Shown here: positions 1-10,624 of the stretch, one piece after another
Numbering within the stretch: position 1 is the first letter of the stretch
Layout: every line of letters starts with the position of its first letter
Source of the DNA: Tropicimonas sp033101155
GTDB taxonomy: Bacteria; Pseudomonadota; Alphaproteobacteria; Rhodobacterales; Rhodobacteraceae
Direction of reading: 5' to 3'
DNA length: 64,000 nucleotides
NCBI RefSeq assembly: GCF_033101155.1
Contig: NZ_JAWMPX010000001.1
Location: 310,001-374,000 of the forward strand
Notes under the pieces: generated by a model
The model's database searches: none
What the model was told of the DNA's origin: nothing
The model's input: only the letters and a program-made list of their open reading frames with translations
Position numbers and translations under genes: made by a program

Positions 1-26
1 CATGAGCGACAGCAGGAACCTGACGG

Positions 27-1202
27 TCACCGTTCGCTCCTTCGTTGACGTCGCTCGCGGCGCAGATAGTGGAGCCGTTGCAGATAGCGATGCAGGTGGA
101 GTCGGGCGAGCGACTGGTTGGCACGCTCGGGATAGGCCCTGCGCAGCTGTGCCCCGGGCGGCAGAAAGATCTGTCGGAGATAGGCCAGGCGGGACTGGCC
201 TTCAGGGACCGACAGCAAGTCCGACCAGATCCGCCGTGCGACCGACGCGCGTTCAAGATGTTCGCTGAGTGTGCCGGTCTCCGGAGCGTTTGCGAGCCTG
301 TCGAGCAAGCCGGTCGGAAGCGTGGTGCCGAGCAGCTCCTCGCAGCGTTCCAACCCATTTCGACACAGGGAAGCGCCGCCGCAGGCGATGGCGGCGGTCT
401 CGAAACGGGCCCAGTCGGGATCGGAGAGCCGGTCGGCCAGCAGATGCATGTCGTAGAACCAGATCAGGCGATCGGCGGTGAAATCTGCCTGGCCATCAAT
501 GAAATAGGGTGTGGTGAAATGCTTGGCGCGGTGGATGCAGGCATGCAGCAGCGCGTCGGAAAAGGAGAGACGGAACGCGTGCTGTCCAAGCGCGGGAAGA
601 GGTTGGGCCTCTGCCAGCAAGTCCTGCGTGGAAAAGATATCGGACAGGGCAAAGGCGGGCAGCAGATTGCGATGCAGATCGACGCAATGGCTAGTGCCGG
701 CTCCGGTGACGATCGAGAACTCTTCTTGCAGGATTCGATTTGAGCCCTGCTCGGAATCGCGGTGATAGCCGAGATCCAGCAAGGCATCCTTGGCCGCGTC
801 CCAATCGGCTTCCGAGACAAGGATATCGCTGTCGCCGCGCGGTCGTTCGGCGGGCGACCCATAGCAGCTATAGGCCAGTGCTGTGCCCTTGAGCAGCACG
901 GCCGCTATGCCTCGGTTTGCCAGAGCGTGAAGCGCGCAGAACAGGGTTTCCCTATCGTGGATCTCCCAGGCGGTGAAAGACAGCGCCTGGCTCCGGATTT
1001 GGCGGGATGTGTCATCGGGCAGCTGGGAGAGCGCGGCCGGGCGGCACAGCAGGAGTGCAGAGACGCCATGATGGAGCGCCCGGTCCGGCAGGAGAGGCAG
1101 GATGTCCGGCGCCGGAAGAGGCGGCGCGTCGCCCCGGATCAGCGCCGCAAGATAGTGGTCGACCGTGTCGATCTCTGTCTTGTTCCTGCGGTCGGCTGGC
1201 AT
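27..1202 (-). CDS. Uncharacterised nucleotidyltransferase-fold protein (NTP_transf_5 type)
   Basis: About 391 residues. The N-terminal third carries the pattern VLLKGTALAYSCYG followed by RGDSDILV. This is the LKG...DxD signature of the uncharacterised nucleotidyltransferase family (PF14907) that often accompanies exopolysaccharide and exosortase loci. The rest is a helical region without motifs I recognise. Substrate and reaction are unknown; the DxD pair is the likely metal site. The frame stays open to a TTG at 1274, but I prefer the ATG at 1202, which gives a conventional start and is preceded by a weak AGAG. It is divergent from the Wzc-like gene at 1431, so a role in the same polysaccharide pathway is an inference from position only. 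It is complete, with its stop at 27-29. Confidence 0.75.
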   Translation of the reverse strand: MPADRRNKTEIDTVDHYLAALIRGDAPPLPAPDILPLLPDRALHHGVSALLLCRPAALSQLPDDTSRQIRSQALSFTAWEIHDRETLFCALHALANRGIAAVLLKGTALAYSCYGSPAERPRGDSDILVSEADWDAAKDALLDLGYHRDSEQGSNRILQEEFSIVTGAGTSHCVDLHRNLLPAFALSDIFSTQDLLAEAQPLPALGQHAFRLSFSDALLHACIHRAKHFTTPYFIDGQADFTADRLIWFYDMHLLADRLSDPDWARFETAAIACGGASLCRNGLERCEELLGTTLPTGLLDRLANAPETGTLSEHLERASVARRIWSDLLSVPEGQSRLAYLRQIFLPPGAQLRRAYPERANQSLARLHLHRYLQRLHYLRRERRQRRSER

Positions 1203-1352
1203 CGGTATTTCAGCTCTCTGGCGGTTCGGCGCATCTGACCATTCACCTGTCACGGCTGCTTGAGGAGATGTCAAGAAAGTCGAAAGACGAAGCCTCGAAG
1301 CGCTGTTTGGTTGTCAGAGTACAGCAAGTGGAATAGGTGGGATTAGACGTGT

Positions 1353-1380
1353 AAGCGCCGGGATCACGGCGGCGTTTTTT
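1353..1380 (+). terminator. Hairpin plus T6 in the leader of the Wzc-like gene
   Basis: AAGCGCCG (1353-1360) can pair with CGGCGTTT (1370-1377, one G-U), and a run of six T follows the GC stem. It lies about 50 nt upstream of the GTG at 1431. No gene on this strand ends just before it, so it would work as a leader attenuator rather than as an end-of-operon terminator. The hairpin is seen directly; the regulatory role is inferred. Confidence 0.4.
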
Positions 1381-1430
1381 CCAGTTCGAACGTTTTCTGC
1401 GTTTGAACGGCTGAATCGAGGGCATTTCCG

Positions 1431-3620
1431 GTGAACAAGAGTTTGGGCGACAGGCAGGCTCTGGAGAGTGGCAAGGCCAATTTCGGCGAGGACATGAGTG
1501 TGAGGGATATCGACCTGAGTTATCTGGTCGGGGTTCTATGGCGCGGAAAGTGGATCATCGCCATCTGTTCGATCGTTGCCGCGATCCTGACAGCCTATTT
1601 CGTCGTCAACCGGATTGAGCCTCTTTACGATGCCAGATCGGTGCTGGCTCTGGAGGGACGCGAAGAACAGGTCAGCCCGATCGATTCCGTGGTGTCTGGG
1701 CTGCCGCTCTATCAGGAGGCGATGCAGACCGAGACGGAGATCCTTCGGTCCCGGGAATTCGGTCACCGGCTTGTCGAACGGCTCGATCTGATGAACGATC
1801 CCGAGTTCGGCTTTCCGGAAGCGGAAGGTGATGCGCCTCAACGCAAGAAGTCCTTCCTTGGCTCAATGCGCCAGCGGGTCTCGCTGATCCTGCGCGGTGG
1901 AGAACCGCATGTCGTTCCCGATATCGAGCAGATTTCCCGCGAGACCAAGCAGCGCGAAGCCGCCGTGTCGGCCGTGCTGAACGCCATCAGTATCGAGAAT
2001 ATCGACTACAGCACCGTCTTCGTCATTCGCGCGGTCTCGGTTTCGCCGGTCAAGGCGGCGCTGTTGGCCGATACGCTGGCCGATATCTATGTCGACGACC
2101 AGCTGCAGCGCAAACTCGAGGCCACCGATCAGGCTGTCGTCTGGCTGTCGGAACGGGCCAGCGAGCTTCAGTTGGAGCTGGAGGCTTCGGAAGCCGCTGC
2201 GAAGAGCTACAATGCATCGATCGACCTCGTCAGTGTCGAAGTGCTGAGTGCGATGAACCGCCAGCTCAAGGATATGCGCGACCGGGCCGACGAGACGCGG
2301 CGCAGCGCCGACAACGAGAAGATCAGGCACGAGGCGCTTGAAACGGCGATTGCCTCCGGGGATCAGGCGCAGATCCTGCTGGCGGCGGCTGACAGCTTTC
2401 TCGACGGGTTGGCCGAAGAGGGCCAGTCCGGGGGCATTGACCAGCCAGCGTTCGACCGTCGGCTTGAACAGGTCCGCACCCGCTCCCTTATAAACGCACA
2501 GCGGCTCGAAGAGCAGGCGCAGGCACTTGAGGCATCGGAGGGCGAACTGGCCGAGTCCGTTGCGCGACAATCGGAGGACCTTGTCACGCTGCAGCAGCTG
2601 GAACGCGAGGTCGAGGCCAACCGGCTGATCTATGAAAGCTTCCTGGTTCGCCTGCGGGAGATCTCGACCCAGTATGGGATTCAGAAGGCCGATGCGCGGG
2701 TCATTTCCCAAGCGGTCGTGCCCTCCGGGCCGTTTTCGCCGAACAAGGTTCGTTTGATCGCGGTCGCGCTGTTTCTCGGCATTGTCCTTGGGTGCGCCAT
2801 CGTTCTGATACGGGAACAGACCCGCTCCGGCGTCCGGACAGCGCGGGATCTCGAAAGTGCGACAGGGTATTCGGTTATGGGGCAGGTTCCGCTCATTCCG
2901 ATCCGGCGGCGCGCGAAATTGGTCCCCTACATTCTCGACCGGCCGACCTCTCCCTCGGCGGAAGCGATCCGCGATTTGCGAACATCCATCGAGCTTTCGA
3001 ACCTCGACAAGCCCCCCCAGGTCATCCTGATGACTTCCAGTGGGCCGGGTGAAGGAAAGACGACCAACTCGATCTCACTGGCCTATCACTATGCCGCCCT
3101 GGACCGGCGCGTCTTGCTGGTGGAGGGCGATATCCGGCGGCGCGTCATGGACCAGTATTTCGATCTGACGGACCAACCGGGCTTCGTTTCCGTCCTGTCC
3201 GGAAAGTCGACACTGGAAGAGGCGATCGTCTCCGACAAACGTGTCGGTTTCGATATCCTGCCGGGTGACAGCGTTTCGGTCAGTGCCGCGGATGTCTTCG
3301 CCTCGAACACGTTCAGCGATTTCATCCAGGATCTGCGCAACCGGTATGACCGGATCATCATCGACACGCCGCCGGTCCTGCTCTTCCCCGACGCACGCAG
3401 CATCGCCGCGAAGTCCGATGCGGTTCTGCTTTCGGTCAAATGGGACAGTACCCCCCTGAACTCCGTGCAGATGGCGATCTCTGCAGTGACCTCGGTCGGG
3501 GCCAATGTGACCGGCCTTATCCTGACGCATGTGAACCCGAAATCCCTGCGCCATTACGGCTACAATTACGAGTACGGGACCTATGGCGGGGCCCGTTCCG
3601 GTCGGCGCAAACGGAGCTGA
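1431..3620 (+). CDS. Polysaccharide chain-length/export tyrosine autokinase (Wzc/ExoP type)
   Basis: A 729-residue inner-membrane protein of the Wzz-BY-kinase class, which controls polymer length and export of exopolysaccharide. Residues about 28-60 hold the first Wzz segment and transmembrane helix. A long periplasmic coiled-coil region follows, and a second helix lies near 440-462 (LIAVALFLGIVLGCAIVL). The cytosolic kinase has Walker A SSGPGEGKTT near 535, Walker A' VLLVEGDIRRR near 563 and Walker B RIIIDTPPV near 640. The C-terminus ends in a tyrosine cluster (YGYNYEYGTY), the usual autophosphorylation site. Start is the GTG at 1431; an in-frame ATG at 1494 before SVRDIDLSYL is an alternative. 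The matching outer-membrane export protein may be the one at 46967-48343. Confidence 0.92.
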   Translation: MNKSLGDRQALESGKANFGEDMSVRDIDLSYLVGVLWRGKWIIAICSIVAAILTAYFVVNRIEPLYDARSVLALEGREEQVSPIDSVVSGLPLYQEAMQTETEILRSREFGHRLVERLDLMNDPEFGFPEAEGDAPQRKKSFLGSMRQRVSLILRGGEPHVVPDIEQISRETKQREAAVSAVLNAISIENIDYSTVFVIRAVSVSPVKAALLADTLADIYVDDQLQRKLEATDQAVVWLSERASELQLELEASEAAAKSYNASIDLVSVEVLSAMNRQLKDMRDRADETRRSADNEKIRHEALETAIASGDQAQILLAAADSFLDGLAEEGQSGGIDQPAFDRRLEQVRTRSLINAQRLEEQAQALEASEGELAESVARQSEDLVTLQQLEREVEANRLIYESFLVRLREISTQYGIQKADARVISQAVVPSGPFSPNKVRLIAVALFLGIVLGCAIVLIREQTRSGVRTARDLESATGYSVMGQVPLIPIRRRAKLVPYILDRPTSPSAEAIRDLRTSIELSNLDKPPQVILMTSSGPGEGKTTNSISLAYHYAALDRRVLLVEGDIRRRVMDQYFDLTDQPGFVSVLSGKSTLEEAIVSDKRVGFDILPGDSVSVSAADVFASNTFSDFIQDLRNRYDRIIIDTPPVLLFPDARSIAAKSDAVLLSVKWDSTPLNSVQMAISAVTSVGANVTGLILTHVNPKSLRHYGYNYEYGTYGGARSGRRKRS

Positions 3621-3769
3621 GGGGCACGTCTGGCGTCGTGCCGCCAGAGGCGCACGGGACTGCCGGACTTAACGATTTATCATGATTTTGCCTGAATTCT
3701 GGGATCGGTTTTGCCTTTTTTGAGCGTCATTCCGGGCTGGAAACGGTTCTGGTACCTGTGGGTTGTTGT

Positions 3770-4255
3770 ATGTCGAAGAGTGATCATTCAAGTTTCTGGA
3801 CAACGGGTATCTGGGTGCTTCTGCGCTACCTCGCGCTGCCGATCATGATTTGTGCCGGGATCTACCTTTTGGGCGGCCCGTCCAATCGCGCCAAGATCAA
3901 CTACCGCCTCGTATCTTCCATCGCCCCTTTTCAGGAAGCCTTCGCACGGCTGACCGGGGATGCCGAGTTCCTCGAGCAGCGTGTGCATGTACGAGACCCT
4001 GATCTTTACGGCGTGAATGTTGTCCAGCTTTCCGACCTGCCTGTCGCCGCCGAGGTTCCGGTCGTCAATCTCAAGGATCTGGAAGCCGTGGAAGGTCCAG
4101 GCCGGGTCAATCTTCGGGATCTGCCAGAGCCGGTCGAAGACAGCGTCGTCTTCCTGATCACCAAACCGGAGCCTGACAGGAGCAAGATGCTGGCCATCAT
4201 GCAATCGCCTCGTCCGTTGCCGCGCCCCGTGACGGCGGAGATCACACTCCGCTAG
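3770..4255 (+). CDS. Small membrane-anchored protein with V-x-L-x-DLP repeats
   Basis: About 161 residues from the ATG at 3770; a GTG at 3758 would add four residues. I do not recognise the family. One transmembrane segment near residues 17-36 (VLLRYLALPIMICAGIYLLG) anchors a periplasmic or cytosolic tail. The tail has three spaced copies of a short pattern: VNVVQLSDLP, VPVVNLKDLE and GRVNLRDLPE. It ends with a proline- and arginine-rich stretch. It follows the Wzc-like gene on the same strand after a 150-nt gap, so it may be an accessory polysaccharide-export factor, but that is inference from position. Confidence 0.6.
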   Translation: MSKSDHSSFWTTGIWVLLRYLALPIMICAGIYLLGGPSNRAKINYRLVSSIAPFQEAFARLTGDAEFLEQRVHVRDPDLYGVNVVQLSDLPVAAEVPVVNLKDLEAVEGPGRVNLRDLPEPVEDSVVFLITKPEPDRSKMLAIMQSPRPLPRPVTAEITLR

Positions 4256-4402
4256 TCGACGGAGAGGAACCGGCGCAGCTCCCGCAGATTGCTCTCACAT
4301 ATTTTTCATTTGGACAAAGTTTGATCATGTGTCAAGTTCGCCCTCAAGCAAGATGCGGGCCGGCTCGACCGGACGCGTCGCCGGCTCGATGGGGAGAGAC
4401 AC

Positions 4403-4864
4403 GTGAAGCTCACTGTGAACGGACAGGTCCACGAAGTGGATGTCGAGGAGGACATGCCGCTCCTCTGGATCTTGCGCGACGAGTTGAAGATCAAGAGCGT
4501 TAAATTCGGTTGCGGCGTTGCAGCCTGTGGCGCCTGCACCGTGCATGTCGATGGAGAAGCCGTCCGGTCCTGTCAGACCTTCGCAAGCGATGTCGGGACC
4601 GCCGAGATCACGACCATCGAGGGTCTGGGATCGCCCGACGCCCTGCATCCTGTTCAGGCGGCCTGGATCGATCATCAGGTCGCACAATGTGGCTATTGCC
4701 AGTCCGGGCAGATCCTGCAGGCGGCCGCGTTTTTGTCCGAAACGCCGACTCCGAGCGATGCGGAGATCGACGAAGCGATGTCCGGCAATCTCTGCCGGTG
4801 TGGCACCTATCCGCGCATCCGGGAGGCCGTAAAGACGGCCGCGGACAAACTGCAGGAGGTGTGA
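4403..4864 (+). CDS. iorA: 2Fe-2S subunit of a molybdenum hydroxylase (isoquinoline 1-oxidoreductase alpha type)
   Basis: 153 residues, the normal size for the small subunit of the xanthine-oxidase-family enzymes that have separate Fe-S and Mo subunits. The N-terminal plant-type 2Fe-2S domain shows CGVAACGACTVHVDG and a later Cys in VRSCQTF. The C-terminal helical domain holds the second cluster with CGYCQSGQ and GNLCRCGTYPRI. Electrons from the Mo site in the partner pass through these clusters. The start is GTG with a GGGGAGAG ribosome site 6 nt upstream. One base separates its stop from the next ATG, so the two are translationally coupled. The symbol reflects family resemblance; the real substrate may be another N-heterocycle or an aldehyde. 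Confidence 0.85.
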   Translation: MKLTVNGQVHEVDVEEDMPLLWILRDELKIKSVKFGCGVAACGACTVHVDGEAVRSCQTFASDVGTAEITTIEGLGSPDALHPVQAAWIDHQVAQCGYCQSGQILQAAAFLSETPTPSDAEIDEAMSGNLCRCGTYPRIREAVKTAADKLQEV

Positions 4865-4865
4865 G

Positions 4866-7106
4866 ATGAGCAGGATTGGAACCATCACCCGCCGTGCCTT
4901 TCTCGTCGGCTCCGTCGCCATAGCAGGCGGCGTCGCCTTCGGTACCTACCTGTACCGCAAGCCGGCCGCGAACCCGCTGCTCGACGATCTCGCCGAGGGT
5001 GAGGCCGCGCTGACCCCCTGGGTGCTGATCGATGCGGAGAAGATCACATTGATCACGCCGCATAGCGATCTCGGCCAGGGCGCAGTCTCGATGCAGGCGA
5101 TGCTGCTCGCCGAGGAACTCGACCTTGAGTTCGGCCAGTTCGAGACCTCGCCGGGCGTCCCGAGCCCGGCCTATTACAACACCGCGATGGCCACTGAACT
5201 GGCACCCTTCAATGCGCATGATACGTCCGTTCAGGCGCGCGCCGTCCGGGGCGGTCTTGGCGTTCTGGGCAAGTTCATCGGGCTTCAGGGAACGGGCGGT
5301 TCCAGTTCGGTGCCGGACAGTTTCGAGAAACTGCGCACCGCTGGCGCGGTGGCGCGCGAGACTTTGAAACGGGCTGCGAGCGAGCGGTCCGGGATCAACA
5401 CCACCGCGCTCAGGACGGAGGCCGGTAAGGTCATCCTGCCCGATGGCACTGCATTCACCTATCAGGAGCTGGCTGCGGACACCGCTGGACTCGCGCCTGT
5501 GCGCAAAGTGCGTCTGCGGGAGCCATCGGAATGGCGGTTGATCGGCAAGGAGGTCCAGCGGCTCGACATTCTCGCCAAGTCGACCGGGACGCAAGCTTAC
5601 GGGATCGATCTCGAGGTAGAGGGCATGGTTCATGCCGCCGTCAAGGTGAACCCGCGACAGGGCGGCGCGTTGAACGGCTATGATGCCAGCGCGGCGCTGG
5701 AGATGCGGGGCGTGTCACGGGTGGTCGAGGTGACGGGCGGCGCAGCTGTGATTGCCGACAATACCTGGCGCGCCTTCCATGCCGCCGAGGCGATTGATTT
5801 CGACTGGGGGCCTGCGCCGTATCCGGCCGAGATGGAGGGGCATTGGGCGGAAGTTGCGGCCTCCTTCACGGAAGAGCGCCTCGACAAGGAATGGCGGCAT
5901 GATGGCGATGTCGATGCAGCCGTTTCGGAGGGCCAGGCAGTCGAATCCGAGTATCGCGCGCCCTATGTCGCCCATGCTCCGCTGGAGCCGCTCAATGCGT
6001 TGGCGCTGTTCGAGGCTGGTCGGCTGGACCTTTGGGCCGCGCATCAGATGCCGCGTTTCCTGCAACAGATCGCGGCCAGGGTTGCCGGGATCGACATCGG
6101 ACAGGTCCACTTTCACCAGCAATATGCTGGCGGCAGCTTTGGTCACCGTCTGGAATTCGAGAATGTCCGGCAGGCCGTCGAGATTGCCATTCAGATGCCG
6201 GGTACGCCGGTCAAGCTGACCTATTCGCGAGAAGAGGATTTTGCTCACGACTTCCCACGCCAGATCGGCATGGCGCGCGGGGTGGGTACTGTGAAGGACG
6301 GGCGTGTCGAGAGCTATGACCTGCAGGTGGCAACGGTTTCGTCCAGCGCGTCCCAGACCGCTCGAATGGGCCAGCCCGTCTTTGGCCCGGACGGCCAGAT
6401 CGCCGCCGGCGCCTGGAACCAGCCCTTCGCTGTGCCCAATTTCCGCGTCCGCGCCTACAGGGTGCCGGAGCTGGCGCCGACCTCCTCATGGCGCTCTGTC
6501 GGGGCGTCGACGCAGGGCTTTTTCGCCTCGGCCTTCCTCGACGAGTTGATCCACGCCGCCGGGGCAGATCCGCTGGCCGAACGGTTGCGGCTGTGCACCC
6601 ATGATGTCTCGCGCAAGGTGCTCGAAGCGGTGGGCGAGATCTCCGATTGGGGCAGCTCGCTCGGCGAGGGGCGCGGACGCGGTCTGGCATTCGTCGACAG
6701 TTTTGGTGTGCCGGTGGCGGAGGTGGTCGAGGTCACGGAGACGGAGGATGGCATCCGGATCGACAAGGTATTTGTTGCGGCCGATGTCGGCACGATCGTC
6801 GATCCGGTCAATTTCGACAACCATGTGAAGGGCGCGGTTGTCTGGGGTCTCGGGCACGCGATGAATTGCGAAATTACCTATTCGGACGGTATGGTCGAGC
6901 AAGCGAACTATTTCGATCATGAAGGGATGCGGATGCATCAATGTCCGGAGATTTTCGTGAAGGGGCTGGAGACTGCGCCGAAAGTGCGCGGCATCGGCGA
7001 GCCGCCGGTGCCACCCGCCGCGCCGGCCTTGGCGGCCGCGATCTTCGATGCGACGGGCACGCGTTTGCGGGAGATGCCGTTCAACAGGTTTGTTGATTTC
7101 GTCTGA
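4866..7106 (+). CDS. iorB: Molybdopterin subunit of a molybdenum hydroxylase, Tat-exported (IorB type)
   Basis: 746 residues, matching the single-polypeptide beta subunits of isoquinoline 1-oxidoreductase-like enzymes. A Tat signal (TRRAFLVGS followed by a hydrophobic stretch) at residues 8-30 places the enzyme in the periplasm; the alpha subunit has no signal and would hitchhike. Family landmarks include LITPHSDLGQG near residue 59, the APYVAHAPLEPLNALA segment, the substrate-binding region QQYAGGSFGHRLE and the C-terminal GIGEPPVPPAAPALAAAIFDATG with its conserved glutamate. Molybdopterin cytosine dinucleotide is the expected cofactor. No XdhC-type insertase or c-type cytochrome acceptor is encoded nearby, so maturation and electron acceptor are supplied from elsewhere. 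Substrate unknown. Confidence 0.87.
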   Translation: MSRIGTITRRAFLVGSVAIAGGVAFGTYLYRKPAANPLLDDLAEGEAALTPWVLIDAEKITLITPHSDLGQGAVSMQAMLLAEELDLEFGQFETSPGVPSPAYYNTAMATELAPFNAHDTSVQARAVRGGLGVLGKFIGLQGTGGSSSVPDSFEKLRTAGAVARETLKRAASERSGINTTALRTEAGKVILPDGTAFTYQELAADTAGLAPVRKVRLREPSEWRLIGKEVQRLDILAKSTGTQAYGIDLEVEGMVHAAVKVNPRQGGALNGYDASAALEMRGVSRVVEVTGGAAVIADNTWRAFHAAEAIDFDWGPAPYPAEMEGHWAEVAASFTEERLDKEWRHDGDVDAAVSEGQAVESEYRAPYVAHAPLEPLNALALFEAGRLDLWAAHQMPRFLQQIAARVAGIDIGQVHFHQQYAGGSFGHRLEFENVRQAVEIAIQMPGTPVKLTYSREEDFAHDFPRQIGMARGVGTVKDGRVESYDLQVATVSSSASQTARMGQPVFGPDGQIAAGAWNQPFAVPNFRVRAYRVPELAPTSSWRSVGASTQGFFASAFLDELIHAAGADPLAERLRLCTHDVSRKVLEAVGEISDWGSSLGEGRGRGLAFVDSFGVPVAEVVEVTETEDGIRIDKVFVAADVGTIVDPVNFDNHVKGAVVWGLGHAMNCEITYSDGMVEQANYFDHEGMRMHQCPEIFVKGLETAPKVRGIGEPPVPPAAPALAAAIFDATGTRLREMPFNRFVDFV

Positions 7107-7233
7107 AGAAGCGTGCTGCGGGAGGTGTCGGTCTGGTTCGCCGATAGTGGACGTTCGGTCTGAGCATGGATGGGCAAGGCTTGGGTTGCGACCAAGGCGA
7201 ACGACAGCTTTGTCCGCACAGTCGCACCCGACT

Positions 7234-8154
7234 TCAGAAAGCCCGTCCGCCCGCACCCTGCCGCAACTGCTCCGCCGCCAGTCGAACCTCCTCCGCGATC
7301 TGCCGCATCTGTCCGTCCAGCGGGCTCGATTTGCGCCAGATCATGCCGATCTCGCGTGATGGGCGCGGCGAAGAAAACGCGCTGACCGAGACCTGCGCGG
7401 CACCGGTCTCCACGCCCACCGCCATCTCCGGTATCAACGTTACACCGATCCCCGCGCCAACAAGCTGCACGAGTGTCGAAAGTGAGCTGGCATCGAGCAG
7501 TTCCCGTGGGGCGGAAGAGCCGGTCGAGCAGAAAGCAAGGGCTTGGTCGCGGAAGCAATGCCCTTCCTCAAGCAGAAGCAGCTTCATCTCACTCAGCCCC
7601 TGAGCATCCGGCACAGGTTTGGCCCCATCCTCGTCTGGGCGGACGAGGACAAAATCTTCGGTGAACAGTGGAAATTCCGTCAACGTGACCTCTGAGACCG
7701 GCAATGCGACGATGGCCGCGTCCAGCCGCCCTTCCGCCAGCTCCGAGATCAGGGTTTGAGTCAGCGTTTCACGCACCCGGATGTCCAGCCCGGCCTGCCT
7801 TTGCGTCAGCCGCCCGATCACGCCCGGCAAAAGATAAGGCGCGACGGTCGGGATCACGCCAAGCCGGAAATGCCCGACAAGGTCGTCTCCCGCACCACGC
7901 GCCAGTTCACCCAGCTCGTCCACGGAGCGCAGGATTCCCCGCACCCGTCCGGCCACCTCTTCGCCGAACCCGGTCAGGCAGACCGAGCGCGTCGTACGGT
8001 CGAAGAGCGGCATGCCAAGGGTTTCCTCCATCTCGCGGATTTGGACCGAGAGGGCGGGCTGCGAGATTGCGCAATCTTCGGCGGCACGTCCGAAATGGCC
8101 GTGGCGGGCCAGTGCTTCGAAGTATCGAAGCTGACGAAGGGTAAGATTATTCAT
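7234..8154 (-). CDS. oxyR: LysR-family peroxide sensor OxyR
   Basis: 306 residues. The N-terminal LysR helix-turn-helix reads AAEDCAISQPALSVQIREME. The key evidence is EEGHCFRDQALAFC, which puts cysteines at about residues 200 and 209 with the same 9-residue spacing as the redox pair C199/C208 of E. coli OxyR. It should therefore sense H2O2 by disulfide formation and activate its target. It is divergent from katG across a 106-bp gap. The frame opens with a TTG at 8160, but the ATG at 8154 (MNNLTLRQLRYFEAL) is the better start. Its candidate binding site overlaps its own start, which would allow autoregulation. Confidence 0.93.
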   Translation of the reverse strand: MNNLTLRQLRYFEALARHGHFGRAAEDCAISQPALSVQIREMEETLGMPLFDRTTRSVCLTGFGEEVAGRVRGILRSVDELGELARGAGDDLVGHFRLGVIPTVAPYLLPGVIGRLTQRQAGLDIRVRETLTQTLISELAEGRLDAAIVALPVSEVTLTEFPLFTEDFVLVRPDEDGAKPVPDAQGLSEMKLLLLEEGHCFRDQALAFCSTGSSAPRELLDASSLSTLVQLVGAGIGVTLIPEMAVGVETGAAQVSVSAFSSPRPSREIGMIWRKSSPLDGQMRQIAEEVRLAAEQLRQGAGGRAF

Positions 8155-8167
8155 AATCAATACCTAT
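8153..8167. promoter_or_regulatory. Candidate OxyR site in the oxyR-katG intergenic region
   Basis: ATAATCAATACCTAT has the ATA...TAT dyad expected of an OxyR/LysR half-site pair and overlaps the oxyR start codon. A TATACT box at 8201-8206 lies between it and the katG start and could be the katG -10. The dyad is visible; assignment to OxyR rests on the divergent gene pair. Confidence 0.4.
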
Positions 8168-8260
8168 CACAATGATGAAAATATGCAATTTCTCTTAATT
8201 TATACTCCCTGCTAGTTTCTGTGTGAAAACGCGACGATGACTTCACTCAGGGAGAGACCC

Positions 8261-10474
<2,214 letters not shown>

Positions 10475-10495
10475 TCGAAACCGGATAACGAAAGA

Positions 10496-10519
10496 GGGGC
10501 GGCTCCAACGGGCCGCCCC
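10496..10519 (+). terminator. Terminator-like hairpin after katG
   Basis: GGGGCGGC (10496-10503) pairs perfectly with GCCGCCCC (10512-10519) around an 8-nt loop, 22 nt after the katG stop. A weak T-rich tail (TTGCCGTTTC) follows. Confidence 0.6.
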
Positions 10520-10624
10520 TTGCCGTTTCTGCTTTGCACATCCAGCGACATTTCTGGATGGTTGCAACAGGCCTTCTGTCGAGCAGCGAAAAGGCGGACA
10601 GCATGAAGCGCCCGCCCGGTCCAG

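Noticed and set aside
4321..4337. TTGATCATGTGTCAA as an FNR box before iorA
   Set aside because: The spacing between TTGAT and GTCAA is five, not four, and the pathway is oxidative, so the resemblance is probably chance.
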